Assembly (NCBI RefSeq): GCF_002307355.1
Contig: NZ_CP017481.1
Location: 558,001 to 622,000, forward strand
Source of the DNA: Pectobacterium polaris
Lineage (GTDB): Bacteria > Pseudomonadota > Gammaproteobacteria > Enterobacterales > Enterobacteriaceae
Direction: 5' to 3'
DNA: 64,000 bases
The stretch's first letter is position 1. The number at the start of each line of letters is the position of its first letter. This document shows positions 1-10,600 of the stretch, piece by piece. The notes under the pieces were generated by a model. It saw nothing but the letters and a program-made list of their open reading frames with translations, did no database searches and had not been told where the DNA came from. The translations under genes and the position numbers were made by a program.

Positions 1-754
1 GCTGTCGCAGTTTGGCCCCATTACCGACGGCAAGCTGATTCAGGCGAAGAATCACGACTACACGCTGGAAGCGTTGCTGGCTGGCAACTATGTGATGGCC
101 GATCTGTTCCGCGACGGCCTGTTTGCCACCATTTATCTTTCTCCACGTGATTATCACCGCCTCCACATGCCGTGCGACGGCGTGCTGCGCGAGATGATTT
201 ATGTGCCGGGTGACCTGTTCTCTGTCAATCTGCTGACGGCCGATAACGTGCCGAATCTGTTTGCGCGTAACGAACGCGTCATTTGCCTGTTTGATACTGA
301 ATTCGGCCCATTGGCACAGATTCTGGTCGGTGCGACCATTGTCGGCAGCATCGAAACCGTGTGGTCCGGCGTGGTGACGCCACCGCGTGAAGGCATCATC
401 AAGCGTTGGACTTACCCGCAGGCGGGTGAAGAAGGTGCAGTCGTGCTGGCGAAAGGCGAGGAAATGGGTCGCTTCAAGCTCGGCTCAACCGTGATTAACC
501 TGTTTGCTGCCGGCAATAATCTCCAGTTTGCCGCACACCTGAATACCATGAGCGTGACGCGTATGGGCGAACCGTTTGCCGAAGTCCGTCAGGATGAGCA
601 AGCGCCTGTTGTCTTCCCGGAAGGAACCGAACTGGAAGCCAACGACGCCGCACTGTCGCCTGCCGCTGTAACATCTGAGCCAGCTCAGGTTGAGGGACAA
701 AATCCCGCGGCTGATGCAGCCGGCCAGACGGGCCACAAACCCGACGCGCCGTAA
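1..754 (+). CDS. psd: Phosphatidylserine decarboxylase proenzyme (5' end cut off)
   Basis: Decarboxylates phosphatidylserine to phosphatidylethanolamine at the inner membrane. The reading frame is open from base 2, so the N-terminus lies outside the window. The Leu-Gly-Ser-Thr self-cleavage site is visible, with Ser at 485-487; this Ser becomes the pyruvoyl group of the small alpha subunit. After the catalytic part there is an Ala/Pro/Glu-rich C-terminal tail of about 60 residues. mscM follows after 55 bases on the same strand, as in E. coli, where the two genes are cotranscribed. Confidence 0.97.
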   Translation, partial: LSQFGPITDGKLIQAKNHDYTLEALLAGNYVMADLFRDGLFATIYLSPRDYHRLHMPCDGVLREMIYVPGDLFSVNLLTADNVPNLFARNERVICLFDTEFGPLAQILVGATIVGSIETVWSGVVTPPREGIIKRWTYPQAGEEGAVVLAKGEEMGRFKLGSTVINLFAAGNNLQFAAHLNTMSVTRMGEPFAEVRQDEQAPVVFPEGTELEANDAALSPAAVTSEPAQVEGQNPAADAAGQTGHKPDAP

Positions 755-809
755 ATAACGTCCGACTTTAGTCGCTTGTAAGAGTGTTGTTTGTAATAAG
801 GTAGCTAAC

Positions 810-3800
810 GTGCGTCTGATTCTGACTTTTCTTTTGGGATGTTTATTATCAACTGCCGCGTTGGCTGCCACTGCGCCCAATGAGGCGCAGTTACGCCAGC
901 AGCTACAGCAGGCGGAAGCCAACAAAGGTGCAGCCGATCAGGCGAAAGTCGTTGAAGAATATCAGGCTGCACTGAACACCCTGCAGGACCGCAAAGAGTC
1001 ACTGGAGCGCGCCACACAGTATCAGCGCGTCATTGATGATTTCCCTAAGCTGGTTCAAGAGCTGCGTCGCCAGCTTAATGCCGAAGACGGCAAATCGTCG
1101 TCTATTTCAGAAAGTCTCTCCAGCAACGATCTCGAACAGCAGTTACTGCAAACCAGCAGCCAGCTGTTGGAACAGGCCCGCCAGCTCCAGCAGGAACAGG
1201 ATCGGCTGCGTGAAATCAGCGACTCACTGAGCCAGCTTCCGCAGCAGCAAACTGAAGCCAGCCGCATGCAAAACGATGCGGAACGCCGTATTCAGTCTCT
1301 CGGTACGCCTGCTACCCCGCTGGGGCAAGCGCAACTCGTCGCGCTTCAGGCCGAATCTGCCCTGCGCAAAAGCCGGGTGGACGAACTGGAGCTGGCACAG
1401 CTGTCAGCCAGCAATCGTCAGGAGCTGTCCCGGTTACGTGTCGAACTGTATAAAAAGCGCTACGACAGGATGGATCTGCTGCAACAGGATTTACGCAGCA
1501 GACTCAACAACCTGCGCCAGCGCGAAGCCGAACAGGCATTAGAGCGCACAGAGCTGCTCGCCGAACAAAGTGGCGATTTACCTAGCGTCATCAGCAAGCA
1601 GCTACAGGTTAACCGCGAGCTCTCCGTCGCGCTGAACCAGCAAGCACAGCGGATGGACCTCATAGCTTCTCAGCAGCGTCAGGCTGCCACGCACACCATT
1701 CAGGTTCGTCAGGCGCTGAGCACCATTCGCGAACAGGCACAGTGGCTCGGTGTTTCACCGATATTGGGTGAAACCTTACGGGCACAGATCGCCCGCCTGC
1801 CGGAAATGCCCAAGCCTCAGTTGCTAGATAGCGACATGGCACAGCTGCGCGTACAGCGCCTGCACTTTGAAGATCTGATCAACAAACCGCAGGAGCCTGA
1901 TAACGCCAAACAGGATAACGGCGATCCGCTGACCAACGAACAGCAGCGTATTCTGGCCGACCAGATGCGAACCCAGCGCGACCTGCTGACCTCACTGATC
2001 TCCGGCTGTGATTCGCAAATACTGGAGTTAACCAAACTCAAAGTCGCCAATAACCAGCTGTCGGATGCACTAACCGAAACACGGGAAGCGGCTCATCGTG
2101 ACCTGTTCTGGGTTGCGGATGTCGAGCCAGTGACGTTCGCTTATCCGCTCAAACTGGTACAGGATCTGACGCGCCTGCTGTCATTAGATACGCTGACGCA
2201 GCTGGGTAGCGCGCTGGTGATGATGGTGACCAGTCAGGAAACCGTGCTGCCGCTGCTGGGCGCACTGCTGCTGGTTGGCTTTAGTATCAGCTCTCGTCGT
2301 CACTATCATGCGTTTATGGAGCGTGCCAGCAGCCGCGTCGGTAAGGTCACACTCGATCACTTTATGCTGACGCTGCGTACCGTGTTCTGGTCCATCCTTA
2401 CCGCCCTGCCGCTGCCAGTGCTCTGGGCCGCGCTGGGATACGGGCTACAAAACGCCTGGCCTTATCCGATTGCCGTCGCTATCGGCGACAGCGTGACCGC
2501 TACCGTGCCGTTGATGTGGCTGGTGATGATCAGCGCCTCATTCTCGCATCCGCAGGGGCTGTTCATTGTCCACTTCCGCTGGTCGCCGGAGCACGTAGCC
2601 AGAGCGATGCGCTACTATCGCCTCTCCATCGCCTTTATCGTGCCGCTGATTATGGCGCTGATTACGTTCGATAAACTCAACGATCGCGAGTTTTCCAGCA
2701 CGCTGGGGCGGCTCTGCTTCATCCTGCTCTGTATGGCGTTGAGTTTGGTCACCGCTGGGCTAAAACGCGCTGGTATCCCGCTGCATCTTGATAAAGAAGG
2801 CTCAGGGGAAAACTCCGTTAACCGTGCGATGTGGAACATCCTGATCGCTATGCCGCTCGTTGCCGCGCTGGCCTCCTGCATCGGCTATCTGGCGACCGCA
2901 CAGGCGCTGCTGGCCCGTCTGGAAACCTCCGTCTCTATCTGGTTCTTCCTACTGGTGGTTTACCACATTATTCGCCGTTGGATGCTGATTCAGCGTCGCC
3001 GCATAGCCTTCGATCGCGCCAAACAGCGACGTTCGGAAATTCTGGCGCAGCGTGCCAAAGGTGAAGAAGACACGACGTCTGCGTCGTCCCATGAAAGTAG
3101 TTCGGAAGCGGTAGAAGAACCCGTCGTCGATCTGGATGCCATCAGCGCCAAATCCTTGCAGCTGGTACGCTCCATTCTGACGTTGATTGCGCTGGTTTCC
3201 GTTATCGCGCTGTGGTCGGAAATTCATTCTGCTTTCGCATTCCTGGAAAATATCAGCCTGTGGGATGTCTCCAGCACAGTCAAAGGCGTGGAAAGCGTGC
3301 AGGCGATTACGCTGGGATCGGTGCTGATCGCGATTCTGATCTTCATTATTACCGCACAGCTGGTACGTAACCTACCCGCCCTGCTGGAGCTGGCGATCCT
3401 ACAGCATTTGGATCTGTCGCCGGGCAGCGGCTACGCCATTACCACCATCAGCAAATATATTCTGATGCTGATCGGCTGTCTGATGGGCTTCTCGTTGATC
3501 GGGATCGAATGGTCGAAACTGCAATGGCTGGTTGCCGCACTGGGTGTAGGGCTCGGGTTTGGCTTGCAGGAGATCTTCGCCAACTTTATCTCTGGCCTGA
3601 TCATCCTGTTTGAGAAACCGATCCGCATCGGCGATACGGTAACGATCCGCGATCTCACGGGTAGCGTCATGCGTATTAATACCCGCGCCACCACCATTTC
3701 CGACTGGGATCGCAAAGAGATCATCGTGCCGAACAAGGCATTTATCACCGAGCAGTTTATCAACTGGTCGCTGTCGGATTCGGTCACGCGTGTGGTGATG

Positions 3801-4133
3801 ACGGTGCCAGCTCCGGCGAACGCGAACAGTCAGGAAGTTACGGAACTGCTGATGGACGCAGTGAAGCGTTGTTCACTGATTCTGGACACGCCAGAGCCCG
3901 AAGCCTTCCTCGTTGACCTGCAACAGGGGATTCAGATTTTCGAGCTGCGCGTGTTCGCCGCCGAAATGGGTCACCGTATGCCGCTGCGCCACGAACTGCA
4001 TCAGCTGATTCTGGAAAACTACCGCAAACACAATCTGGAGCTTCCTTTCCCTCCGTTCCAGGTGAAAATGGACAATCTGTCGCGCAGTGGAAAAACGCTG
4101 ACGCCACGGCAGCGGACGCCGGGCAGCTTATAA
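810..4133 (+). CDS. mscM: Miniconductance mechanosensitive channel MscM
   Basis: Large MscS-superfamily channel of the inner membrane that opens under hypo-osmotic tension. The 1107 residues match the E. coli YjeP/MscM length. In order: signal peptide (about 1-19), a long Gln/Glu/Arg-rich periplasmic coiled-coil region to about residue 450, a run of hydrophobic helices from about 470 to 880, and the C-terminal MscS pore and vestibule, with a Gly/Ala-rich pore helix (LGVGLGFGLQEIFANF) near residue 915. The start is GTG, preceded by a TAAGG Shine-Dalgarno at 797-801. It lies directly downstream of psd. Confidence 0.96.
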   Translation: MRLILTFLLGCLLSTAALAATAPNEAQLRQQLQQAEANKGAADQAKVVEEYQAALNTLQDRKESLERATQYQRVIDDFPKLVQELRRQLNAEDGKSSSISESLSSNDLEQQLLQTSSQLLEQARQLQQEQDRLREISDSLSQLPQQQTEASRMQNDAERRIQSLGTPATPLGQAQLVALQAESALRKSRVDELELAQLSASNRQELSRLRVELYKKRYDRMDLLQQDLRSRLNNLRQREAEQALERTELLAEQSGDLPSVISKQLQVNRELSVALNQQAQRMDLIASQQRQAATHTIQVRQALSTIREQAQWLGVSPILGETLRAQIARLPEMPKPQLLDSDMAQLRVQRLHFEDLINKPQEPDNAKQDNGDPLTNEQQRILADQMRTQRDLLTSLISGCDSQILELTKLKVANNQLSDALTETREAAHRDLFWVADVEPVTFAYPLKLVQDLTRLLSLDTLTQLGSALVMMVTSQETVLPLLGALLLVGFSISSRRHYHAFMERASSRVGKVTLDHFMLTLRTVFWSILTALPLPVLWAALGYGLQNAWPYPIAVAIGDSVTATVPLMWLVMISASFSHPQGLFIVHFRWSPEHVARAMRYYRLSIAFIVPLIMALITFDKLNDREFSSTLGRLCFILLCMALSLVTAGLKRAGIPLHLDKEGSGENSVNRAMWNILIAMPLVAALASCIGYLATAQALLARLETSVSIWFFLLVVYHIIRRWMLIQRRRIAFDRAKQRRSEILAQRAKGEEDTTSASSHESSSEAVEEPVVDLDAISAKSLQLVRSILTLIALVSVIALWSEIHSAFAFLENISLWDVSSTVKGVESVQAITLGSVLIAILIFIITAQLVRNLPALLELAILQHLDLSPGSGYAITTISKYILMLIGCLMGFSLIGIEWSKLQWLVAALGVGLGFGLQEIFANFISGLIILFEKPIRIGDTVTIRDLTGSVMRINTRATTISDWDRKEIIVPNKAFITEQFINWSLSDSVTRVVMTVPAPANANSQEVTELLMDAVKRCSLILDTPEPEAFLVDLQQGIQIFELRVFAAEMGHRMPLRHELHQLILENYRKHNLELPFPPFQVKMDNLSRSGKTLTPRQRTPGSL

Positions 4134-4144
4134 GAAGGGAAAAC

Positions 4145-4171
4145 GGGCGGCGGCCAGATCTGGCCCCGCCC
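4145..4171 (-). terminator. Intrinsic terminator of epmA, between convergent mscM and epmA
   Basis: GC-rich inverted repeat (GGGCGG-C-GGCC, AGAT loop) with one bulged C. On the minus strand it is followed by GTTTTCCC, so it best serves epmA; the plus-strand side has no clear T-run. Confidence 0.6.
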
Positions 4172-4184
4172 TACTTCAAACGGA

Positions 4185-5162
4185 TTACGCGCGATCGACG
4201 GAGAACGCGATCACATCACTCAGCCTCTCGGCATTCAGCGCCAGCATGATCAAACGATCCACACCTAACGCCACACCAGCACACTCCGGCAGACCGTGTT
4301 TCAGCGCCGCCAGCAGGTTTTCATCAATCGGCTGCTGTGGCAGACCACGCGAGGCACGCTTGCGGTTATCCTGCTCGAAGCGCTGACGTTGCTCATCGGC
4401 ATCAGTCAATTCACGGAAGCCGTTCGCCAGCTCGATCCCCTTGAAATAGACTTCAAAACGCTCGGCGACGCGATGGTCTTCCGAACTGATCTCGGCCAGC
4501 GAGGCCTGGGTTGCCGGGAAATGGTAGACAAACGCGGGTTTGTCACGCCCGATATGCGGCTCAACGCCAAAGGTGAACAGCATCTGCACCAGCGAATCGC
4601 GATCGTCTTCACGGCAGGCGATATCGCCCAGCCCGAGTTTTTCTGCTGCTTCGCGCAGCTGCGCTTTATCAACAGACAGAGGGTCGATCTCCAGATGGCG
4701 TAAAAACGCCTGCTGATAGGAGAGCATTTCCGCGCTTTCACAATCCAGTACCTGCTGCAACAGGTCATCGACCTCATTCATCAGGCGGTACATATCATAG
4801 TGAGGGCGATACCATTCCAGCATCGTGAATTCAGGGTTGTGGTGTCGGCCTGATTCTTCATTACGGAAACTGCGGCCCAGCTGAAAAATCGGTCCACTAC
4901 CGGCAGCCAGCAGACGCTTCATGTGGTATTCCGGGCTGGTCATCAAATACAGCGTCATGCCATCCGCAGCACCGGGGCCAACGAAGCGGGTCTGGAACGG
5001 GTATAAGAAAATATCCGTTACCGTAGCCTGGCTCATCGCGGGCGTTTCGACCTCCAGTACACCACGATCGGTGAAGAAACGTCGGACAGCAGCAATGATC
5101 GACGCTCGTTTCAACAAATTAGCGACAGAAGCACTAGGTTGCCAACTTGTCGTCTCGCTCAT
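4185..5162 (-). CDS. epmA: EF-P--(R)-beta-lysine ligase EpmA
   Basis: Lysyl-tRNA synthetase paralogue (PoxA/GenX/YjeA) that activates (R)-beta-lysine and attaches it to the conserved lysine of elongation factor P. The 325 residues consist only of the class II synthetase catalytic core, with no anticodon-binding domain. Class II motif 2 is seen at [20 protein letters not shown] (about residues 100-119) and motif 3 near the C-terminus ([12 protein letters not shown]). Its substrate gene efp and partner epmB lie 5.4 and 6.0 kb away. Confidence 0.97.
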   Translation of the reverse strand: MSETTSWQPSASVANLLKRASIIAAVRRFFTDRGVLEVETPAMSQATVTDIFLYPFQTRFVGPGAADGMTLYLMTSPEYHMKRLLAAGSGPIFQLGRSFRNEESGRHHNPEFTMLEWYRPHYDMYRLMNEVDDLLQQVLDCESAEMLSYQQAFLRHLEIDPLSVDKAQLREAAEKLGLGDIACREDDRDSLVQMLFTFGVEPHIGRDKPAFVYHFPATQASLAEISSEDHRVAERFEVYFKGIELANGFRELTDADEQRQRFEQDNRKRASRGLPQQPIDENLLAALKHGLPECAGVALGVDRLIMLALNAERLSDVIAFSVDRA

Positions 5163-5635
5163 GGTTCTTACTCCAAAGTCAAACAGGGGGTGCAGTCTAC
5201 CCGCATCAGCCCAAATTTCCAGCGGAAAAAAGGCCAGACGCGCTTTTCAGCAATGCTGCTCTACCCTCCAGGAGGGAGCGATCAAGATAGCAGCCGTAAA
5301 TTATATCCAGTGGATCATTTTCTTATATCCACCTCAAAAGGGTTATTAAAGAAATAAAAGCATTATTCCCCCCTAAATAAGTCTTTCGATCACGTTTTTA
5401 TCAATAAATACGCGACCCACTGAAAAAACCGCAAAATGCAGGATCACATCAAATTTCATCTACCCATAATTCGGTATAATCATTCCCACACAAAAATTAT
5501 AGGTTTATCTATTCTTTATACATCTATCACATAATTTTCAGCGGGTTTGATATTAAGCTCGGATATAAAGACAGAAACGAATAGATATTATTTTTTTATT
5601 TTAACTTAATTAACTTAAGTAACTGGAGGAATGCA
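5163..5635. other. Divergent epmA/frdA control region
   Basis: This 473-bp stretch between two divergent genes has no credible ORF. It becomes very AT-rich from 5340 on. It holds the frd promoter (separate entry) and, on the minus strand, a TATAAT at 5300-5305 that could be the -10 box of epmA, though no good -35 box is seen with it. The frd transcript would carry a leader of roughly 150 bases. Confidence 0.6.
5441..5480 (+). promoter_or_regulatory. frdABCD promoter with FNR site
   Basis: The block GATC-N-C-N-TCAAATTTCA starting at 5442 and the TATAAT at 5475-5480 match the E. coli frd FNR site and -10 box as I recall them, with the same 33-base span from GATC to the -10. No -35 box is seen, as expected for an FNR-activated class II promoter. 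The upstream FNR half-site is poor. Confidence 0.6.
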
Positions 5636-7432
5636 TTGCAAACCTTTAACGCCGATTTAGCCATTATCGGGGCTGGAGGCGCTGGCCTACGAGCAGCAAT
5701 TGCTGCCGCGGAAGCCAACCCTCAACTGAAAATTGCGCTGATCTCAAAAGTCTACCCAATGCGTAGCCATACCGTGGCGGCAGAAGGTGGGTCAGCCGCA
5801 GTGACTCAGGAACACGATAGCTTCGATTATCACTTCAATGACACCGTGTCTGGTGGCGACTGGCTGTGTGAACAAGACGTTGTTGAGCACTTCGTCAAGC
5901 GCTGCCCGGAAGAGATGATTCAACTGGAACAGTGGGGCTGCCCCTGGAGCCGTAAACCGGATGGTTCTGTCAACGTTCGCCGCTTTGGCGGGATGAAGAT
6001 CGAACGCACCTGGTTTGCCGCCGATAAGACCGGCTTCCACATGTTGCATACCCTGTTCCAAACTTCCCTTAAATATCCGCAAATCCAACGCTTCGACGAG
6101 CACTTTGTCCTCGACGTTCTGGTCGATGACGGCCAGGCGCGCGGCCTCGTTGCCATCAATATGATGGAAGGTTCGCTGATTCAGATCCGCGCTAACGCCG
6201 TGGTGCTGGCAACAGGTGGCGCAGGTCGCGTGTACCGTTACAACACCAACGGCGGCATCGTCACAGGCGACGGCATGGGCATGGCGTTCCGCCACGGCGT
6301 CCCGCTGCGTGATATGGAATTCGTTCAATATCACCCGACCGGCTTGCCCGGCTCAGGAATCCTGATGACCGAAGGCTGTCGTGGCGAAGGCGGCATCATG
6401 GTCAACAAAGATGGCTACCGCTATCTGCAAGACTACGGCATGGGCCCGGAAACGCCGCTCGGAGAACCGAAAAACAAATACATGGAGTTGGGGCCGCGCG
6501 ATAAAGTCTCGCAGGCATTCTGGCACGAATGGCGCGCAGGCCGCACTGTCTCAACCCCGTTGGGCGATGTGGTTTACCTCGATCTGCGCCACCTCGGCGA
6601 GAAGAAACTGCAGGAACGTCTGCCGTTCATCTGCGAACTGGCAAAAGCCTATGTCGGCGTCGATCCGGTGAAAGAGCCGATTCCTATCCGTCCTACTGCG
6701 CACTACACGATGGGCGGCATTGAAACCGATCAGAACTGCGAAACCCGCATCAAAGGTCTGTTCGCCGTCGGCGAATGTTCCTCGGTTGGTCTGCACGGCG
6801 CGAACCGTCTCGGTTCCAACTCGCTGGCCGAACTGGTGGTCTTCGGTCGCGTTGCAGGTGAACACGCCGTACAGCGCGCACAGGCTGCGGCACCGGCCAA
6901 CGGCACGGCGCTGGATGCACAAACGCGCGACATCGAACAACGCCTGCATGACCTGATGAATCAGGAAGGCACCGAAAGCTGGGCGAAAATCCGCGACGAA
7001 ATGGGCATGTCGATGGAAGAAGGCTGTGGTATTTACCGCACCACCGATCTGATGCAGAAAACCGTCGATAAGATGGCTGAGCTGAAAGAACGCTTCAAAC
7101 GCGTGAAAATCACCGACCGCTCCAGCGTGTTCAACACCGACCTGCTGTACACCGTTGAGCTGGGCCATAGCCTGGATGTTGCGGAATGTATGGCGCACTC
7201 GGCGATCAACCGTAAAGAATCTCGCGGCGCCCACCAGCGTCTGGATGACGGTTGCACCGAACGTGATGACGTTAACTTCCTGAAGCATACGCTGGCGTTC
7301 TATAACCCGGAAGGCGTACCTCGTCTGGAGTATAGCGATGTGAAAATTACCAAACTTCCACCGGCCAAGCGCGTATACGGTGCAGAAGGTGATGCGCAGG
7401 AAGGCAGCAAGAAGGAGCAGGCGAATGGCTGA
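5636..7432 (+). CDS. frdA: Fumarate reductase flavoprotein subunit
   Basis: Catalytic subunit of quinol:fumarate reductase, the terminal oxidoreductase of anaerobic fumarate respiration, on the cytoplasmic face of the inner membrane. It has an FAD-binding GAGGAG at residues 12-17, the covalent-FAD His45 in [11 protein letters not shown], and the substrate-site block HPTGLPGSG. At 598 residues it is close to E. coli FrdA. The start is TTG, fixed by a GGAGGA Shine-Dalgarno at 5625-5630 and by alignment with the E. coli N-terminus (MQTF). It overlaps frdB by 8 bases. Confidence 0.98.
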   Translation: MQTFNADLAIIGAGGAGLRAAIAAAEANPQLKIALISKVYPMRSHTVAAEGGSAAVTQEHDSFDYHFNDTVSGGDWLCEQDVVEHFVKRCPEEMIQLEQWGCPWSRKPDGSVNVRRFGGMKIERTWFAADKTGFHMLHTLFQTSLKYPQIQRFDEHFVLDVLVDDGQARGLVAINMMEGSLIQIRANAVVLATGGAGRVYRYNTNGGIVTGDGMGMAFRHGVPLRDMEFVQYHPTGLPGSGILMTEGCRGEGGIMVNKDGYRYLQDYGMGPETPLGEPKNKYMELGPRDKVSQAFWHEWRAGRTVSTPLGDVVYLDLRHLGEKKLQERLPFICELAKAYVGVDPVKEPIPIRPTAHYTMGGIETDQNCETRIKGLFAVGECSSVGLHGANRLGSNSLAELVVFGRVAGEHAVQRAQAAAPANGTALDAQTRDIEQRLHDLMNQEGTESWAKIRDEMGMSMEEGCGIYRTTDLMQKTVDKMAELKERFKRVKITDRSSVFNTDLLYTVELGHSLDVAECMAHSAINRKESRGAHQRLDDGCTERDDVNFLKHTLAFYNPEGVPRLEYSDVKITKLPPAKRVYGAEGDAQEGSKKEQANG

Positions 7433-8162
7433 GATGATCAAAACCCTGAAAATGGAAGTCATGCGCTATAACCCTGAACAGGACAGCGAACCGTATTTTG
7501 AAGCGTTCGATGTTCCGTACAACACGCAGACGTCCCTGCTGGATGCGCTGGGTTACATCAAAGATAACCTGGCACCGGACCTCTCCTACCGCTGGTCCTG
7601 CCGTATGGCAATCTGTGGTTCCTGCGGCATGATGGTGAATAACGTCCCTAAACTGGCCTGTAAAACCTTTCTGCGTGAATACACGAACGGTCTGAAGGTC
7701 GAAGCGCTGGGCAACTTCCCTATCGAGCGCGATTTAGTGGTCGATATGACCCACTTCATCGAGAGTCTGGAAGCCATCAAGCCGTATATCATCGGCAACG
7801 ATCGTAAACCTGCTGATGGCCCGAACAAGCAGACTCCGGCGCAAATGGCGAAGTATCACCAGTTCTCCGGCTGTATTAACTGTGGTCTGTGCTATGCGGC
7901 ATGTCCGCAATTCGGCCTGAACCCTGAGTTCATCGGCCCGGCGGCGATTACGCTGGCGCACCGTTATAACCTGGACAACCGCGATCACGGCAAGAAAGAG
8001 CGTATGGCGCAGTTGAACGGGAATAACGGCGTCTGGAGCTGTACGTTTGTGGGCTACTGCTCAGAAGTGTGTCCGAAGCACGTCGACCCTGCCGCGGCTA
8101 TCCAGCAAGGCAAAGTCGAAAGCGCGAAAGACTTCATGATCGCCATGCTGAAACCACAATAA
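7425..8162 (+). CDS. frdB: Fumarate reductase iron-sulfur subunit
   Basis: Passes electrons from menaquinol at FrdCD to the flavin of FrdA. A plant-type 2Fe-2S motif ([10 protein letters not shown] plus a downstream Cys) is followed by [12 protein letters not shown] and [12 protein letters not shown], which hold the 4Fe-4S and 3Fe-4S clusters. The 245 residues start at the ATG within the end of frdA (ATGGCTGA overlap), with AAGGAG at 7412-7417. An in-frame ATG further upstream would lie deep inside frdA and does not match the family N-terminus. Confidence 0.98.
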   Translation: MAEMIKTLKMEVMRYNPEQDSEPYFEAFDVPYNTQTSLLDALGYIKDNLAPDLSYRWSCRMAICGSCGMMVNNVPKLACKTFLREYTNGLKVEALGNFPIERDLVVDMTHFIESLEAIKPYIIGNDRKPADGPNKQTPAQMAKYHQFSGCINCGLCYAACPQFGLNPEFIGPAAITLAHRYNLDNRDHGKKERMAQLNGNNGVWSCTFVGYCSEVCPKHVDPAAAIQQGKVESAKDFMIAMLKPQ

Positions 8163-8172
8163 GGGAGGGACA

Positions 8173-8942
<770 letters not shown>

Positions 8943-8973
8943 AGACAACGCTGTAGATGTGAATCTGTACTTA

Positions 8974-9005
8974 ACGGCCTGCACGATATTGCAGGCCGTA
9001 TTATT
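8974..9005 (+). terminator. frd operon terminator
   Basis: A 10-bp perfect stem (ACGGCCTGCA / TGCAGGCCGT) with a six-base loop, followed by ATTATTT, 31 bases after the frdD stop. Confidence 0.85.
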
Positions 9006-9028
9006 TCCCCGCCTGACCACATCCATCG

Positions 9029-9038
9029 TCTACACTGG
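9029..9038 (+). promoter_or_regulatory. Candidate sigma-S -10 element of blc
   Basis: TCTACACTGG resembles the sigma-S extended -10 (CTACACTTA). It lies about 30 bases before the blc start. E. coli blc is known to be RpoS-dependent; the assignment here rests on motif and position only. Confidence 0.45.
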
Positions 9039-9067
9039 AACAAAGATGAAAACGATGAGATGTCAAT

Positions 9068-9652
9068 ATGATGCCCTTTAACGCTATTCGCTTTAACACC
9101 ACGTTATTCAAAAGCCTTCTCTTCAAAATCAGACGACGTGGGAAAGCGTGCATTGCCGCGCTGATAGCACTCTTTTCTGTCGCCTGTAGCGTAACGCCGC
9201 CCGATAACGTCACCGTCGTGGAAAATTTTGACGTCAATCGTTACCTCGGCACATGGTATGAGATCGCCCGTCTCGACCACCGCTTTGAACGCAATATGGA
9301 ACGCGTGACGGCAACCTACAGCCCGCGGGATGACGGCGGAATCAAGGTGATCAATCGTGGCTTTAACGTCGAAAAACAGGAATGGAAAGAGAGCATCGGG
9401 AAAGCGTATTTCACGGGTTCGCCCCAGCAGGGCGCACTAAAAGTGTCGTTCTTCGGGCCGTTCTATGGCGGTTACAACATTATTGAACTGGACGACGACT
9501 ACCGTTACGCCCTGATTTGCGGGCCGAACCGCGACTACCTGTGGATTCTCTCACGCACGCCAACGTTAGATGCTACGACACGCGACAAACTGGTCGCCAC
9601 AGCCAAACGCTACGGCTTCCCGACAGAAGCGCTTATCTGGGTCAATCAGTAA
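9068..9652 (+). CDS. blc: Outer membrane lipoprotein Blc (bacterial lipocalin)
   Basis: Lipocalin anchored to the inner leaflet of the outer membrane, thought to bind lysophospholipids under envelope stress. A type II signal peptide ends in a lipobox with Cys40 (FSVAC-S). The lipocalin signature GTWYEIARLDHRFER begins about 16 residues later, and the calyx strands plus the closing YLWILSRTP block match E. coli Blc. The n-region before the hydrophobic stretch is unusually long (about 26 residues, four basic residues just before the core); no better in-frame start was found downstream. Confidence 0.95.
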   Translation: MMPFNAIRFNTTLFKSLLFKIRRRGKACIAALIALFSVACSVTPPDNVTVVENFDVNRYLGTWYEIARLDHRFERNMERVTATYSPRDDGGIKVINRGFNVEKQEWKESIGKAYFTGSPQQGALKVSFFGPFYGGYNIIELDDDYRYALICGPNRDYLWILSRTPTLDATTRDKLVATAKRYGFPTEALIWVNQ

Positions 9653-9690
9653 TCTAAGCATGTTGACCACAACACGAAGATGAAACGTCT

Positions 9691-9815
9691 ATACCCTAAA
9701 TAATTCGAGTTGCGTGAAGGCGGCAACTGCGAGAATCCCCAGGAGCTTACTCAGGTAAGTGACTGGGGTGAGTAAGGGCGGCCAACGCACAAGCAGCTTG
9801 AAGTATGACGGGTAT
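9691..9815. repeat. ERIC element (enterobacterial repetitive intergenic consensus)
   Basis: A 125-bp imperfect palindrome with complementary ends ATACCC and GGGTAT. Its centre contains GAATCCCCAGGAGCTTAC and GTAAGTGACTGGGGTGAG, matching the classic ERIC1R and ERIC2 primer cores. It fills the gap between blc and the convergent DUF486 gene, so it would be part of both 3' ends. Confidence 0.93.
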
Positions 9816-9818
9816 GCG

Positions 9819-10172
9819 TTATCCCATAATCTTATCGCGAAACATAAAGAAAACCGCGCCCAGCAGGCACAGCCCCGCCCAAATATAATCGGTGCGGAAC
9901 GGTTCTTTTAAAATGAACATGGAGAAAGGGATAAATACGGAAAGGCTGATCACTTCCTGCAATATTTTCAATTGACCGGCAGAGGCAACCTGATAACCAA
10001 TCCGATTGGCCGGCACCTGTAGAAGGTATTCAAATAATGCGATACCCCAACTGATCAACGCAGCAATTATCCAGGTTCGGCCACTGAAATAGCGTAGATG
10101 CCCATACCAGGCGAACGTCATAAATATATTACTCAACGTCAGCATGCCGACAGTAATGAAAAGAGGCGACAT
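9819..10172 (-). CDS. DMT-family small membrane protein (DUF486)
   Basis: A 117-residue protein with four predicted transmembrane helices, typical of DUF486 proteins in the drug/metabolite transporter superfamily; the motif SNIFMTFAWYGHL near the N-terminus is diagnostic. The substrate is unknown. It sits between entericidin and blc, the slot that sugE (a small multidrug resistance protein) holds in E. coli, so it may be a positional replacement rather than an orthologue. Its stop lies 4 bases from the ERIC element. Confidence 0.85.
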   Translation of the reverse strand: MSPLFITVGMLTLSNIFMTFAWYGHLRYFSGRTWIIAALISWGIALFEYLLQVPANRIGYQVASAGQLKILQEVISLSVFIPFSMFILKEPFRTDYIWAGLCLLGAVFFMFRDKIMG

Positions 10173-10285
10173 TATTACTTCTCCGAGTGATCCACTTTCA
10201 CATTATCTCGCCGTGGGGAAGAAAACACCATAAACGGCATTTTCTTCCACTCGGAAAAGTTATTACGACTTATTTCCTACGTTAT

Positions 10286-10417
10286 CTATTGGGCGCTGCG
10301 CTGAATGGCCTTCCCACCCGCTTCAACATCTTGCCCAACGCCTCGGGTGGTATTGCACCCAACCACCGCAGAGAGAATAACCAGAGAGAAAATGGCAACA
10401 AAAGCTTTCTTCAACAT
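10286..10417 (-). CDS. ecnB: Entericidin B-like lipoprotein
   Basis: A 43-residue lipoprotein: Met-Leu-Lys-Lys start, hydrophobic core, lipobox ending in Cys21, then CNTTRGVGQDVEAGGKAI, which matches the entericidin core (E. coli EcnB: CNTTRGVGEDI). An AAGGA Shine-Dalgarno lies 7-8 bases before the ATG. In E. coli the ecnAB pair forms an antidote/toxin module tied to stationary-phase lysis; only one copy is present here and it resembles EcnB more than EcnA. It lies between efp and the DUF486 gene, on the same strand as efp. Confidence 0.9.
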   Translation of the reverse strand: MLKKAFVAIFSLVILSAVVGCNTTRGVGQDVEAGGKAIQRSAQ

Positions 10418-10472
10418 ACTCGGTTCCTTCTTTATGAGAGTAGGATTTCAACGGTACGAAAGTGACTGCTTT

Positions 10473-10482
10473 TTAAGCGTAG
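10473..10482 (-). promoter_or_regulatory. Candidate sigma-S -10 element of the entericidin gene
   Basis: CTACGCTTAA on the minus strand is close to the sigma-S consensus CTACACTTAA and lies about 55 bases upstream of the entericidin start. E. coli ecnB is known to be RpoS-controlled. The remaining 10418-10560 region has no second entericidin frame. Confidence 0.4.
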
Positions 10483-10560
10483 CCAATTTTAATTCTTGTG
10501 GAGGTTTTTTCGGACGAGGAGCAAAGCAGGGGAAGACTTGAGTGAGGAAAAAATGAATTA

Positions 10561-10592
10561 AAAAGGCCGCCCTCACAGAAGGCGACCTTTTT
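10561..10592 (-). terminator. efp terminator
   Basis: An 11-pair stem (AAAAGGTCGCC / GGCGGCCTTTT on the minus strand) with one mismatch and a nine-base loop; the descending arm ends in a T-run, 9 bases after the efp stop. Confidence 0.8.
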
Positions 10593-10600
10593 CGCATTAA

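Noticed and set aside
5258..5280. Short palindrome CCCTCC-A-GGAGGG upstream of epmA
   Set aside because: It is too short and isolated to name as an operator or terminator, and no regulator is suggested by context.
6551..7462. 303-codon open frame antisense to frdA
   Set aside because: It is a shadow of frdA with no plausible protein features.
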